A stretch of 64,000 nucleotides of DNA from Rhizophagus clarus (Eukaryota; Glomeromycota; Glomeromycetes; Glomerales; Glomeraceae): positions 124,001-188,000 of the forward strand of contig BLAL01000068.1 in NCBI GenBank assembly GCA_015698045.1. The letters are read 5' to 3'. Each line of letters begins with the position of its first letter. Position 1 is the stretch's first letter. Below the pieces are notes generated by a model that had not been told where the DNA came from, searched no databases, and saw only the letters and a list, made by a program, of their open reading frames with translations. Shown here one piece after another: positions 26,040-37,097 of this stretch. Both the position numbers and the translations under genes were made by a program.

Positions 26040-28664
26040 AAATAAGTGTACCAAATAAAGTTATTAAAGTAAGAATGGTACAAAGGAATGATAAGGAAAT
26101 GGTAAAAAAAGTAGTTCAGAGCCGAATTGGTTAAAACCGCATGGATGAACTATCATTTAAAGATTAATGATTAAACTATTGGGATATAACAAGGGTAAGG
26201 ATTTGATAATTCAGATAAGGGTATATAAAAATATTAATACAAAAAAATTAAAAGTTTATAAATTTGAAAAAAAAAGAGTAGTAAAAAAATTAGTTATTAG
26301 AAGAAAGGGGGGAAAGTAATAAGAAGAATAAAAATAATTAATAAAGAAATGTACCAAATAAAGTTATTAAGGTAGGAGTGGTACAAAGGAATGATAAGGA
26401 AATGGTAAAAAAAGTAGTTCAGAGCCGAATTGGTTAAAACCGCATGGATGAACTATCATTTAAAGATTAATGATTAAACTATTGGGATATTAACAAGGGT
26501 AAGGATTTGAATTCAGATAAGGGTATATAAAAAAATTAATACAAAAAAATTAAAAGTTTATAAATTTGTAAAAAAAAGAGTAGAAAAATATTAGTTATTA
26601 GAAGAAAGGGGGGAAGAGTAATGAGAAGAATAAAAATAATTAATAAAGAAATGTACCAAATAAAGTTATTAAGGTAAGAATGGTACAAAGGAATAATAAG
26701 GAAGCAATAAAAAAGGTAGTTCAGAGCCGAATTGGTTAAAACCGCATGGATGAACTGTCATTTAAAGATTAATGACTGAACTATTGGGGTATGAAAAAAG
26801 GATAGGGATTTAGTGTATAAACCATGAATATTAAATTTATATATATGAGGAAGTAAAACAGTCTATTATATATGTGTATAATTATATCAAAAGTAGTAAG
26901 CAAAAAGATAGGAAGAAATTTAAGTAAAATAATAGGAGTAAATTTTAATAAAAATAAAAATAAAATTACGATGAAATGAGAAAAGAAATAAAAGAATATG
27001 AAAAGAGAAACAAAAGTAACAAAAAAAGTTGAGAAAAGAGTAAAGAAAAGATGAAAATCAGTATTAACAGTAGAATTAAAAAAGCACTTATTGAGAGGAA
27101 CTTCAGTCAAAGGTGAACGTACAAAATTGGGGCAAAGATTAAAAGACATTTTTAAAATAATTGAGAAAATTTAGAATAAAGAATAATTGAGAAAAATTTA
27201 GAATATTTGTAAGAAATTTGAAGAAAAAATAAAAGAAAAATACATATATTTATAGAATTTTGAAATCAGGTAATTACATTGTAATTTACAATAATTTTTT
27301 TACTTGTATATGAGTCATTTATATTCTTGTTAGTAAAAATCAGTCAAATAATAAATTATTATACACACACTTACTTTGTATGAGTCATTTATATTCTAAA
27401 TCAGTTAGATAATAAATTTACATATTGACTCATGATCTGTGATTTATGTTTGAATTTTTAACTGATAATGATAATCTTTTTTGAAAATAACAGAGAAATT
27501 TGTAAAACTCAGCAATAATCTTTGTGACAATATTTACTGCGGCTTATCAAGATTGATACAAGCTATTTACAATTAAAGACAATAGGAAATTCTGAATTTG
27601 ATCAAGATTGATTAATTTATCAAGGGTAATGTATAATTTTTATGTAATTGTGTAAATAGAAATAAAAAATCTGTCTTAGTAATTACACACAAATTCAACA
27701 CAAATTCAACACAAATTGAACACCAAATAACAAAATTTGGCCAGAATTAGCAAATTTTTACCAAAATTATCAACACAAATTGAACATGTTCAAAAACGTA
27801 ACACAAATTTATTTGTCATTGTTTATGAAAATTTTTTACTCATATTTTCACTGTTCAAGTTTCAAGAATAATTATAGATTAGTTTATTAGGTAGTATGGC
27901 TCATATGACTCATATTTCATGAGTATATTTTATTGATATTGTTGATTAATTAATGTAACTCATACATGATATAATGAGCGAATTTTTGTTTTCTTTGTTT
28001 TATTTCAGATATTAATGTTTTTTTTTACTTTCGGTTTTATTTTATTTTATTTATTTACAGTTTTATTTATTTTATTGCTTTCGTCTATTTATTTTGTTGC
28101 TTTCATTCTATTTATTTTATTGTTTTCGTCCTATTTATTTTGTTGCTTTCATTCTATATTTATTTTATTGCCTTTGTTTTATTATTTATTGCTTTTATTT
28201 CATTTATTTTATTGCATTTATTTTATTTATTTCCCATTTTATTATTTTTGTTATTTACGTTTATGTTTTATTTTTATTGCTATTTTTTATCTTTAAATTT
28301 ATAGCAATTATATTACTAGAAAAGATTTTAACAAATGAATATATAGAAAAAAGATTACGAGAAGATAGAACGAGTTGATGGGAGAAAGGTTACAAGTGGA
28401 TAAGATAAGTGGATAGGATGAATGGATAGAAGAAAAATATTACGAGTGGATACAATTGGACAAATAAAATATTACGAGTGGATAGGACAAGTAAATAGGG
28501 AAAATATTGGATATCGACCTTTTGTTAAAACATTAAATCAAAATTATTGTTAATTTAATCTCTCGAAGAATTATGGTAAGTAGCAGTCTAGGAGGGGAAC
28601 TGCATCTTTTTTTTTTGAATTATTTTCTTAATATTCTTAAATTGATTTTTCACTTTAGAAAATG
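26040..28664. repeat. Long dispersed repeat, copy B
   Basis: Sister of 1-2085. Three tandem units of about 302 bp begin at 26048, 26351 and 26653, the last passing into the shared single-copy part. Copy B has an expanded run of a 30-35 bp motif (ATTACGAGTGGATA..., 28370-28490) that is present only about once in copy A at 1880-1910, and a longer T-rich tract at 28010-28290. The intron-like segment GTAAGT...CTTTAG is at 28576-28658. After AAAATG the sequence differs from copy A. Confidence 0.85.
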
Positions 28665-29696
28665 TCTAAAACGTTAATAAAGAATTTTTCTTTGGCTCAC
28701 GACTATCCAAAATTTATTAGATTCTTCCCAATAATCATCATTATTATTAATAGATTTTAAAATATTAATAATTGTTTGTCATCAAATCTATATTTTTATG
28801 TCAAAGAGAATATCTTGAAAAAGTTAAGTCAAAATATACACATTGGACGGATGAGACTTTTCAATCGCAAAGGACCAAAAAACTGGAATTGAATGAAAGA
28901 AATTTAGCTCCATAAAGGTAAACGTTTTATAATTATTACAGTTCAATTGTAACTGCGGTCTTTATTAATAAATAGGTTAGTGGAGAAAAAAAAATTTTTT
29001 TAATTAAAATATTCGTTAAATTGTCCACTGAACTAAGTTTATTTATAATATATAGAATGTACTAGTTAGTCAAGAAAAAGTTTAGTTCATATTCGATGTA
29101 TAGTATAATAATCATGTATTTTATGACAACCACAAAATTAATAAGATCCAGTTTTTCTATTAAAACTAACCATGGTCAGTTATACGATCACGTGAGTAGG
29201 TTTTCGTAATTAATTGGTTAAAAGTTGTAGTGATGCTGTTCTTGCAATCATTGTCGTTATTCTTGAATTCATTTATAATAGAATTATAGGTAATAGTTTA
29301 GGAAATCATATTCATTATTGACAGTATATGTGATAAATTCAGACGACCAAAAAGTAAACCTGTAGTGGTACCGATTATCCAGCCCAATCGTGATTCGGAA
29401 AAATCAGAATATTTAGATAGTATTCAGCCACCACGTGACATTATTATGTATGACGTGCCTAGTAGAATACCGGATGAAGATATAGGTCGGTTGATTAGAA
29501 AGATGATTGGAATTACGGACCAAATTTCAATAAAAAGACAATATAATCCACTGCAAAGTTAGGTTGTTCCTTAAAGAAGCTTGCAAGTTACGTCGTGAAG
29601 GTTACTCTAAGAAGCTATGCGATGTTGACAAATATAATTTTAGAGTGAGAATTTTCCCAGGAGAAATGTCATCTAAAGAAATCAAACACGCCACGA

Positions 29697-30346
29697 CCCT
29701 ATAAAAAATAAATGTCCGGAAAATGTTATCAAAAATGTCTGGAAAATGTCCGGAATAAATCTGATGTGTCCGGAAAATGTCCACTTTTTTGGTACATGTC
29801 TGACACACTTCTGATACTTAAAATTTTGATATGTCCTAACTTTGTCCAGAATTTGTCCAGTATTTGTTCAGTATAAAATTTTGGACAAATTCTGGACAGT
29901 TAAACCTGGACAAATTCTGGACATAGTAAAAAAACCAGATAGACAAATTCCAGACATGAAAAAGTTCAGGACAAATTCTGGTTACTATTTCCAAAAAAGG
30001 ATAAATTAATTTTGTAAAAAAATGCAAAAATCACAAAACTGACATTCAAAATCTTTTCTGTCGTACTAATTAAAATTGCAGAGCAGGCAAAAATACTATA
30101 TATCTATGATATAAAAATTTTGGGTTAAGGAATAATGATGATCATCTATCCATTGATCATCTTTTGTGGCAAAATTTTACGAAAATACATTTCTGGACAA
30201 TTTCAGGACAAATTCCTAATATCCCGGAAATGCAGTGTTTTCGGAACAGTTTCCGGATACACAGTGTCCAGAATTTCCAGACAATTATTTAGACAATTTT
30301 TCTGGACATTTTCTGGACATTATCCGGACACTTATTTTTTATAGGG
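29697..30346. mobile_element. 650-bp TIR element, copy 1
   Basis: The left end is CCCTATAAAAAATAAATGTC and the right end its near-exact inverse (GTGTCCGGATAATGTCC on the reverse strand after CCCTATAAAAAATAA). The flanking CGA is duplicated (29694-29696 and 30347-30349). Inside are many scattered TGTCCGGA/TGTCCAGA motifs in both directions, mostly near the ends, as in elements with subterminal transposase-binding repeats. No transposase is encoded; short frames within it are repeat-derived. The copy at 42624-43273 has exactly the same length. Confidence 0.9.
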
Positions 30347-30860
30347 CGAGGCATCAACTTTTCGGAGAAATCAATGGCAGCTCAAAAAGCTCAGATCCAA
30401 CGAACCGAATCTATTTATTCGGAAATAAATACCGATTGAGTACAGTTAGAGAGGTTATAGTGAAAGGTCGATCTTACTTACTGGCGGGATTTAGCTCAGA
30501 AGAACACATGAAGAGTACGCTTGAGAGTATATATTGCGCTAATGATCCAGATTTCATAGGGCTATGGATACGCAAAGAAGATATGGAATTTTCGGTCGCG
30601 TCAGCCGTGAAATCGGAAGTACAATCAAAGCGTAATAAAATGTTTAAAGTTAACGAGACACATATCTCGGAGTCAGAATTGGAAGCGTTTGGTATCACGG
30701 CAGAAGAATGGAAGATGATTTGAGAAGAAGAAGTTAAGGATGAGAATATACGGAAGTACTTATCTGGTATCGAGAAGGAATTTGTCAAAATTAATGAAGA
30801 CTGCTCATCAAGGATGGACTTGTCACCGATTTTAGAAAGAATAAACGAAAATAATGCGAG

Positions 30861-31704
30861 CCCTACGAAAAAAATGCATCCGGAATTCATGCTGAAATTG
30901 TCCGGAAAAATAAACAGACAATTTCCGGACGTTTGGTAAATCCGGAAAATGTTCCAAAACGTGCGCGTTTCCGGATGTTCGGAATATGTCCGGGTTCAAA
31001 TTTGTCCGGAATTTTCCAGAATTCTGAACAATCCAATTTTATCCGGATGATCAGCAGGAGTTTACCACTTCCTACACGATTAACCAAAGTTTGAATTAAT
31101 ATCATAGATAGCATTTTTGGCTGCTCTTCAATTTTACTTATTACGTCAGGGGGTGGTTATAAATATCAGTTTTGTGCTTTTTGCATTTTTTTAAAATTTA
31201 AAATTTTATATTCTTAGAAACATTGTCTAGAATTTGTCCGGAATTTTATTATGTCCGGAATTTGTTGGTTTTATTTGTCCAGAATTTGTCCGGAATTTAA
31301 AATGTCCGGAATTTGTTTGGTTTATTTTGTCCAGAATTTGTCTGGAATTTAAAATGTCAGGAATTTGTTTGGTTTATTTTGTCCAGAATATGTCCGGAAT
31401 ATTTTATGTCCGGAATTTGTTTGGTTTATTTTGTCCAGAATATGTCCGGAATATTTTATGTCCGGAATTTGTTTGGTTTATTTGTCTAGAATTTGTCCGG
31501 AATATTTTATATCCGGAATTTGTTGGGTTTATTTGTCCAGAATTTGTCCGGAAAATTTCATGTATAAAAAAAACTGGGCATGCAAAAAATTCCGGACAGC
31601 AAAATAGATCAATTTCCTGGACATTTTCATGACAATTTTTGAAGCACCTGGACAATTTCCGGACATTCTCGTAGACATTTTCCGGACATTCTTTTTTCGT
31701 AGGG
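30861..31704. mobile_element. 844-bp related TIR element with internal minisatellite
   Basis: Ends are CCCTACGAAAAAAATG and its inverse CATTCTTTTTTCGTAGGG, similar to but distinct from those of the 650-bp family. GAG is duplicated on both sides (30858-30860 and 31705-31707). The interior again has TGTCCGGA motifs in both directions and contains a 52-bp minisatellite. It lies in the coding remnant of the retro-insertion. Confidence 0.85.
31252..31560. repeat. 52-bp minisatellite, six copies
   Basis: Six head-to-tail units of 51-53 bp. Each starts TGTCCGGAATTTGTTTGG (with variants) and contains TGTCCAGAAT(A/T)TGTC and a TTTA end. The repeated frames across it (CPEFVWF-type peptides) follow from the repeat and are not a protein. 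Confidence 0.85.
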
Positions 31705-32069
31705 GAGTAATAGATAAAGGGGAGTCATTATACAGATCAAAATTTGGCGCTAAAAGTGCAAGCGACACTAGATCAGAGTATACTGACGAAACTTTATTTA
31801 AAGATTTAGAATAGCCTTCTTTGATGTATTGGTTTTATTTGTCAATTTTTGTTTAGATTTTAGCGTAGTTAGTTTAGTTAGATTCGCCATAGAATAGTTC
31901 TTAGATAGTTTTAGATAGGTTTCACTTGAAATATAGTGATTTATGTGTATAGATGTTTATGTTAAACGTCTATGTTGAAGATAGTATATAATAATTACAT
32001 TTCCTTTGGCGTTCATAATAAAGAAATAATAATAATAAAAAAAAAAAAAAAAAAAAAAGTGATAAATTC

Positions 32070-33239
32070 GAGTCTATGATAGTTTTTTACGATTAGCCTG
32101 TTTATTGATGAGTTTTATGATGTGGTACATGTAGGTTATTTTTTTTTATAAAAGAAAGATAAACGATTTTTGAGTGTGATTTATCAAAAAATTGGATGAT
32201 TACGAATAACATAACATGATTAGCTGATCCCGTGTTGTCCTAGATTCCTGTTAGCCAATGTTTGCTAGCCAGTAATTATTACAAAATTCTTTTTTTTTTT
32301 TTTGCTTTTCGGTGACTAACATTTGACTAATACTAATAAGTATGGTAAATGATTAATGTTTACTCTTTTTAGTAATAATAATAAATTTTTTTTTAACAAT
32401 AGATCGATAGATTGGAATAGAAATTTTACCTTACGAAAAGAATGAAAATGAAAATGAGAATTTTGAAAATAAGGATAGAGATAAAAAGTAAAAGTCACAG
32501 AAAAAGATATAAATATAGGTGGAATTCCTTTAGAAAAAGATTCAGAAAGCAATAGTTTGAATATTAATTTACAAGATTTAGAAAAACTTGAAGTTGTTTC
32601 TGTGAAGCCATGAGAAATAAAAGTATATTATTAACTAAATCCTTTGGCATTATTTCTTTAAAAGGGTATACTTTAGTGCGTGATAATTTGAAATTTTTTG
32701 TGTAATAATAGATTGTGCTAATGGATTTTTTCGATAGAAAATTTTTTTTTTTTTTTGTAATAGATCAGTATATTGGATTATTTTTTCTCCTTTTGAAATA
32801 AAATTTTTTAATCATATGGATTATAAACAGAAACTTTTTTGTAATGAATTTATAAACGTATAAATGGACCATAGTTTATTTCCTTCATTATCTTTTGAGA
32901 TACAGTTTCAACAAGTTGAATATCTGATTCTTTTTCTTTTGTCCATTTTAAAAATTCATTCTAGATTATTTATATTTATATAAAAGAGGATTATGGTAAA
33001 AAAAAAAAAAAATTCCAGCAAGTCGCGAGAATTTAAAAATCATCATTTCTCCTTATATAAGTGACCAGTGCTATTTCTTGCATTCGATGATCAGAACAAA
33101 ATCTATAAAATTTATTTTGCTATATGTAAATAAAATCAAATTGTTCATATAAATCTGCAATTGGGATTTATGAAATTCATGGTATAAACTATACTCAATA
33201 GTAAAGGTAATGTTTTGATAAACAAGAATATTGTAATGA
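32070..33239. other. Intergenic, no gene seen
   Basis: Begins with the right flank of the retro-insertion target site. Otherwise AT-rich with several T runs (32290-32303, 32746-32756) and no supported frame. The frame at 32316-32552 is low-complexity. Confidence 0.45.
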
Positions 33240-33785
33240 CTTTTAAATTACCATTTCATAAAAGGCTAAAAGTCCATCTCTACAAAAAAAAATGAAAAAG
33301 AATGTTAGTAAACGTTCTTACACAATACACACACAAGGAACTCTCCCTTTGAAATTACCTTTTTACAGAAATCTAGAAATTCATCTCTATAAAAAAAAAG
33401 AAGGAAAAGAATGTTAGTAAACATTCTTATACGAGTATACACATACACAAAAAGAATCCCACTCTCCCTTTGAAATTACCATTCTTATAAATCCTAAATC
33501 CATTCTTATTAAAATGGATAAAAAGAACTGTAGTAAACGTTTTTATATAATATGTACAAAAAAGTCCGCTCTCCCTTTAAATTACCATTTTATTATAATC
33601 AGTAAGTCCAATTCATACAAAAAAACCTTCTACCGATCTTTTGAAATTCAATTGACGCTCTATAAAAGTCCAGCAGAAGTCCGTTCCTACAAAAAGAATA
33701 AAAAGAATGTTAGAAAACGTTCTAATGAAATATACATAAAAAAAGCACCTTTCAAAATTGCCAACCTGAAGTCCGTTCTATAAGA
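33240..33785. repeat. Diverged tandem repeat, about four to five units
   Basis: Units of about 110-130 bp share three blocks: CTCTCCCTTTGAAATTACC, then a 'CTACAAAAA' block, then GAATGTTAGTAAACGTTCTT. The last block contains an imperfect palindrome. Copies are seen near 33304, 33413, 33530 and 33712. The frame at 33514-33783 lies inside and is taken as accidental. A related motif pair occurs at 22830-22960. Confidence 0.6.
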
Positions 33786-34435
33786 AAGAAAAAGCTGTCA
33801 AAACTGAATAAAATGGGTTTGTTATGACAAATTAATTGATAAAATATACGAGTAATATATTAATAGATTAAGATTTTTATGCCCGTAGATTGTTAAAGCA
33901 TATTACGCGCTTCGTTAAGAAATTAAAATTATGATAAATTTATGTTTCAAATAAATCATAAATCATTTTTATTGGTTAGAGTAATCTGGCAATGAGTAAC
34001 GTGCCGAACAGGTAATTATATTCCAAGCTCTGAAGAACAATTTTTTTTTTTTAAAATTATTCTAAATGATAATACATTTATTTAGACTTTCTTTTCATAG
34101 TTGAATTCTGTGTTTGGCATTATTTCTCTATTGCTTGTATTCATTATTCATTAAAAAAAAGTAGTAAAAAATAAAAGTTTTTAAAAAAATATTGTATTTA
34201 CACTTCCAATATCTCCATTGGCTAACTGTCAGGCATAATATGTAGGTCTTATATTGCAAAAAAGGAGGTCACCGGCAAGCTGCCAGGCGTGATTGTTTCT
34301 TTTTTACACTTTCAGCATCTAACTGTTAGTCACAGTGATGTGGGTAAGCATAAAAGTAGATCAAATGCAAAAATAAAGTAAAAGATTGTCATATGCATAC
34401 AAAATAAAAAAAAACTACAGCAAACACAAATTATT
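33786..34435. other. Intergenic, no gene seen
   Basis: AT-rich. Two loosely similar blocks, TCCATTGGCTAACTGTCAGG near 34213 and CACCGGCAAGCTGCCAGG near 34270, may be a diverged small repeat. No gene. Confidence 0.4.
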
Positions 34436-35960
34436 CATATTGATATTGCTGAAGAATGTTTTTAAACTTTTAGGAGTTTCTAAGATGTCACGAACCACCT
34501 GGCCTTGATGATGACTAATATTATTGTCAAAATCTAGCATGATCGATATTTGTTCTGCAACTTCATCCTAAAAAATCATAAAAGCTGTGAATTATGAGAA
34601 AACAAGTAATACAAATGATCATTTTACATAAATAAAATATGAATATCAGCAGACGGAAATGGCTTTATATTTTTCATGCACATCAAACAAAAATGGAAAA
34701 ACTGCAAGACCAGCTCATATGTATGGAACAAACCATCAGTTAACATATTGAGGGAATATAATATTATTTGGTAATCTGATAAAGTAAGATAACGATACAA
34801 TCAGTGATTAGAATCTCCTTTCATCAAATAGAACAATACCTATCAATAATTTGTGTACTCAAAACCTTTATTTTTGTTGCAAACTCAATGGGACAATCAA
34901 GGAGTTTTATTAAAATAACCAATAGGTTAAACAAGTGACTTCCTTGTGTCATCAACTGTGTGCTTCCTTGAAATAACTGATAGCGGACCACTACCTCCAT
35001 GTGCCACATGTCCTTGTCATCCAAGATACGAGTGCCTTTTGAATGATTGACAATTAAATGAAATAGATAGTCCATGAAACAATAGTTTAGTGATCAAGTA
35101 GTTTACACCTTCATTCTACTAGTACAATTCCTGAGCTTGTTGATGATTTGGAGATCTTTGTTGCTGGCGAATGAGATTCAATCCAATCAAAAATCATAGT
35201 ATCAAAAGTTGCTTCGTAAAATTTAAATAATGATGTGATGTGTTTGAACAACATATTCTCATTCTTTGATATTTCTTGAAAGGGCTGGATGAATATTAAC
35301 AAGGTTATAACTTGAGCAAAAGAGTAAAACTTAACATTAGAACATTTTGATCATGCTAAATATTATAACAAATGGTGTAAAACTTACAAATCCATCATGA
35401 CCTTCTTGTAGTACAATCTAAATTTATTCACTGGTTCATTTTTAATTTCTTTCATGACTACCTTTTTGAAGTCATGGCTAACTTTCTTTTAATCAGGGAG
35501 TAAATGTCAGTTTCTATTAACTGTTAATAATTTCTATTAAAGATAAAGGCTTTTAAAAAGGTTAAGCAGAATTCACACTGAAGGAGTTATCTAAATAATT
35601 AACCAATCCACCAGTCCATTCAATCAGGAACTGATTTTGGTTCATCATATTACTTTGTTCCCATCACTTTGAGATATCTGACAGCATTTAAATTAGAATG
35701 GTGACATTAAATAAATACTTACAATGAATGTAAGGCACTTACAAGATCACACTTTCGGGATCTATGATTCATTTATTTGGCATATTTAAACGTTCTTCAT
35801 CTGTTTTTTGTCAGCTGGGAGGTGGTGTTGTACACCTTTATTTATGATATTTTGGTGAATGTTCCTGCTCGGTATGAATGTGCTCATCAAACGCATGAGA
35901 TTGTGATACTGTTTCCTGTATAGAGATGTATAGCATAAGTCTAGTTTTACTGGGTCATTT
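34436..35960 (-). pseudogene. Decayed multi-exon gene, unidentified
   Basis: Several exon-like pieces lie in order on the minus strand: a piece SHAFDEHIHTEQEH (about 35915-35850), NQNQFLIEWTGGLVNYLDNS (about 35650-35585), a Lys-rich piece ending YYKKVMMD before GTAAGT (about 35480-35395), 35302-35111, 35075-34835 ending before GTATTG, a piece with TLSDYQIILYSLNMLTDGLF (about 34800-34640), and a last piece after TTTTTAG from about 34569 (EVAEQISIMLDFDNN) to a stop near 34435. The text of each is protein-like and Leu/Ile-rich helical, but several junctions do not keep frame and stops occur between pieces. I cannot name the family. It is either a pseudogene or a gene whose splicing I have not resolved. 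Confidence 0.45.
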
Positions 35961-36983
35961 AGAGAAAAAAATTGATAAAGAACATACTCCTACAATTTTC
36001 TTGTATTTACATTATTGATTATATTGATTCAGAGCATATTGATGTTCATCGTGATGTATTTGACATGCATCCACAATGGTCATACCTTTCCATGTCTTTA
36101 ATATATATGTTTAGGAGTAAATTTAGACTTGCAAATTAAGTGGGCAATTTCCGAGACCATCTCTAACCATTTACTGTATTCAGTGCACAGACTACAAACA
36201 GCTACTGGTACCATTCTTAGATCATGAAAAGTTCTTTAATTTTATTCTGACTTTACATTGATCTTGTGCTTTACATAAATCTCCAAACTCATTTACTTGC
36301 GGGCAAAAAGCTTGAGTCGGGCACAGATCCATTTCCAGAAAAAGCTTTTTTTGACATTTTTGGAAGGGAATCATTATATACTGTACATAACTAAAATCAC
36401 GTGATTTTATGGCTTAATCACATGAAAAAGCTCCTTTTTAGGAAATTAATGTCAATACTGGGTAGTCATGTCTTTAGTGGATATATTCCATACATATTTC
36501 ATGAATTATGAATAAATAAATGACATTTGCGAAAAGACTGAATGGTATGACGGGACCCAAATAATTGTATTTTTTTAACAGGAAGATCACATGAAAAAGC
36601 GGGTATTTTGACTTTAGTAAAAGCCACAAATACCGTCTTTATTATATTACATTAGCAGTTTTATATTATAAACCTCAAAAAGTACTTGTAAGCATAAGTA
36701 CGATGATGAGCATATTTACTCTTATTCAAATTAAAAAATTTTTTGAGAAATTTTTGCGTGTATAACTGGATTAAAACATCAGATATCCGCGGATGAGCTA
36801 TCGGATTGAGGGACATTGTTCTACTGGAAATTTTTACGTAAACTCTATTTTTTTAGAAACAATATAATTAATCGTATGAATTGATTGTCTGATTAAAAAG
36901 ATAACAGATAATGATCTATTTAATAATATTTATAATATTTTGATTCGAATAGTTTTAAGGAAGATTTATGTCAGGTTCATAAT
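35961..36983. other. Intergenic, no gene supported
   Basis: AT-rich; it might contain more upstream exons of the decayed gene ending at 34436, but I could not read any. Confidence 0.35.
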
Positions 36984-37097
36984 TAATAGTAGTTTAGGGA
37001 TTCATATTCATTATCAAACGTATATATATATGAATTTGGGAGTCCATGGTATTGCAGTTATTTCTTACGATTGGTCTGTTTATTGATGAGTTTTATG
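36984..37097. repeat. Paralogous empty site of the retro-insertion
   Basis: TTTAGGGATTCATATTCATT followed by ATATGAATTTGGGAGTCCAT and TTACGATTGGTCTGTTTATT matches, in order, the left flank (29289-29340) and right flank (32070-32125) of the retro-insertion, with nothing between the two halves. It marks the unoccupied form of the target sequence. Confidence 0.75.

Larger units (their letters stand above)
29341..31814 (+). pseudogene. Repetitive ORF carried by the retro-insertion, interrupted
   Basis: The frame opens at the very edge of the insert (RRPKSKPVVVP) and includes PPRDIIMYDVPSRIPDEDI, whose pattern resembles the first half of an RRM-like domain. A single-base frameshift near 29545 leads to KVRLFLKEACKLRREGYSKK. 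At 29697 a TIR element interrupts the frame. Removing it with one 3-bp duplicate brings EIKHAT directly in frame with RHQLFGEING. The frame then runs to a stop at 30721, continues as EEEVKDENIRKYLSG, and is interrupted again at 30861. The last piece, 31708-31814, ends DETLFKDLE. This could be an ORF1-type protein of a LINE or a retrocopied host gene. Confidence 0.6.
29341..32058 (+). mobile_element. Poly(A)-tailed retro-insertion with 11-bp target duplication
   Basis: GTGATAAATTC occurs at 29330-29340 and again at 32059-32069, directly after a run of about 20 A. AATAAAG lies just upstream of the A run. The insert therefore has the hallmarks of a non-LTR (LINE-type) retrotransposition product, with a coding body at its left end and a 3' untranslated tail of about 220 bp. 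The flanks outside the duplication match a site at 36984-37097 that lacks the insert. About 1.5 kb of the insert is two later TIR elements (29697-30346 and 30861-31704), leaving about 1.2 kb of original insert, probably 5'-truncated. Confidence 0.85.

Noticed and set aside
28015-28378. Overlapping hydrophobic plus-strand frames of 93-94 codons
   Set aside because: They translate a T-rich low-complexity tract (Phe/Leu/Tyr/Ile only) within the long repeat.
31252-31560. Regularly spaced repeats that might suggest a CRISPR array
   Set aside because: Units are contiguous, with no unique spacers, and the DNA is fungal.
31234-31655. Repeated CPEFVWF-type peptide frames on both strands
   Set aside because: They result from the 52-bp minisatellite in the TIR element; all frames show the repeat.
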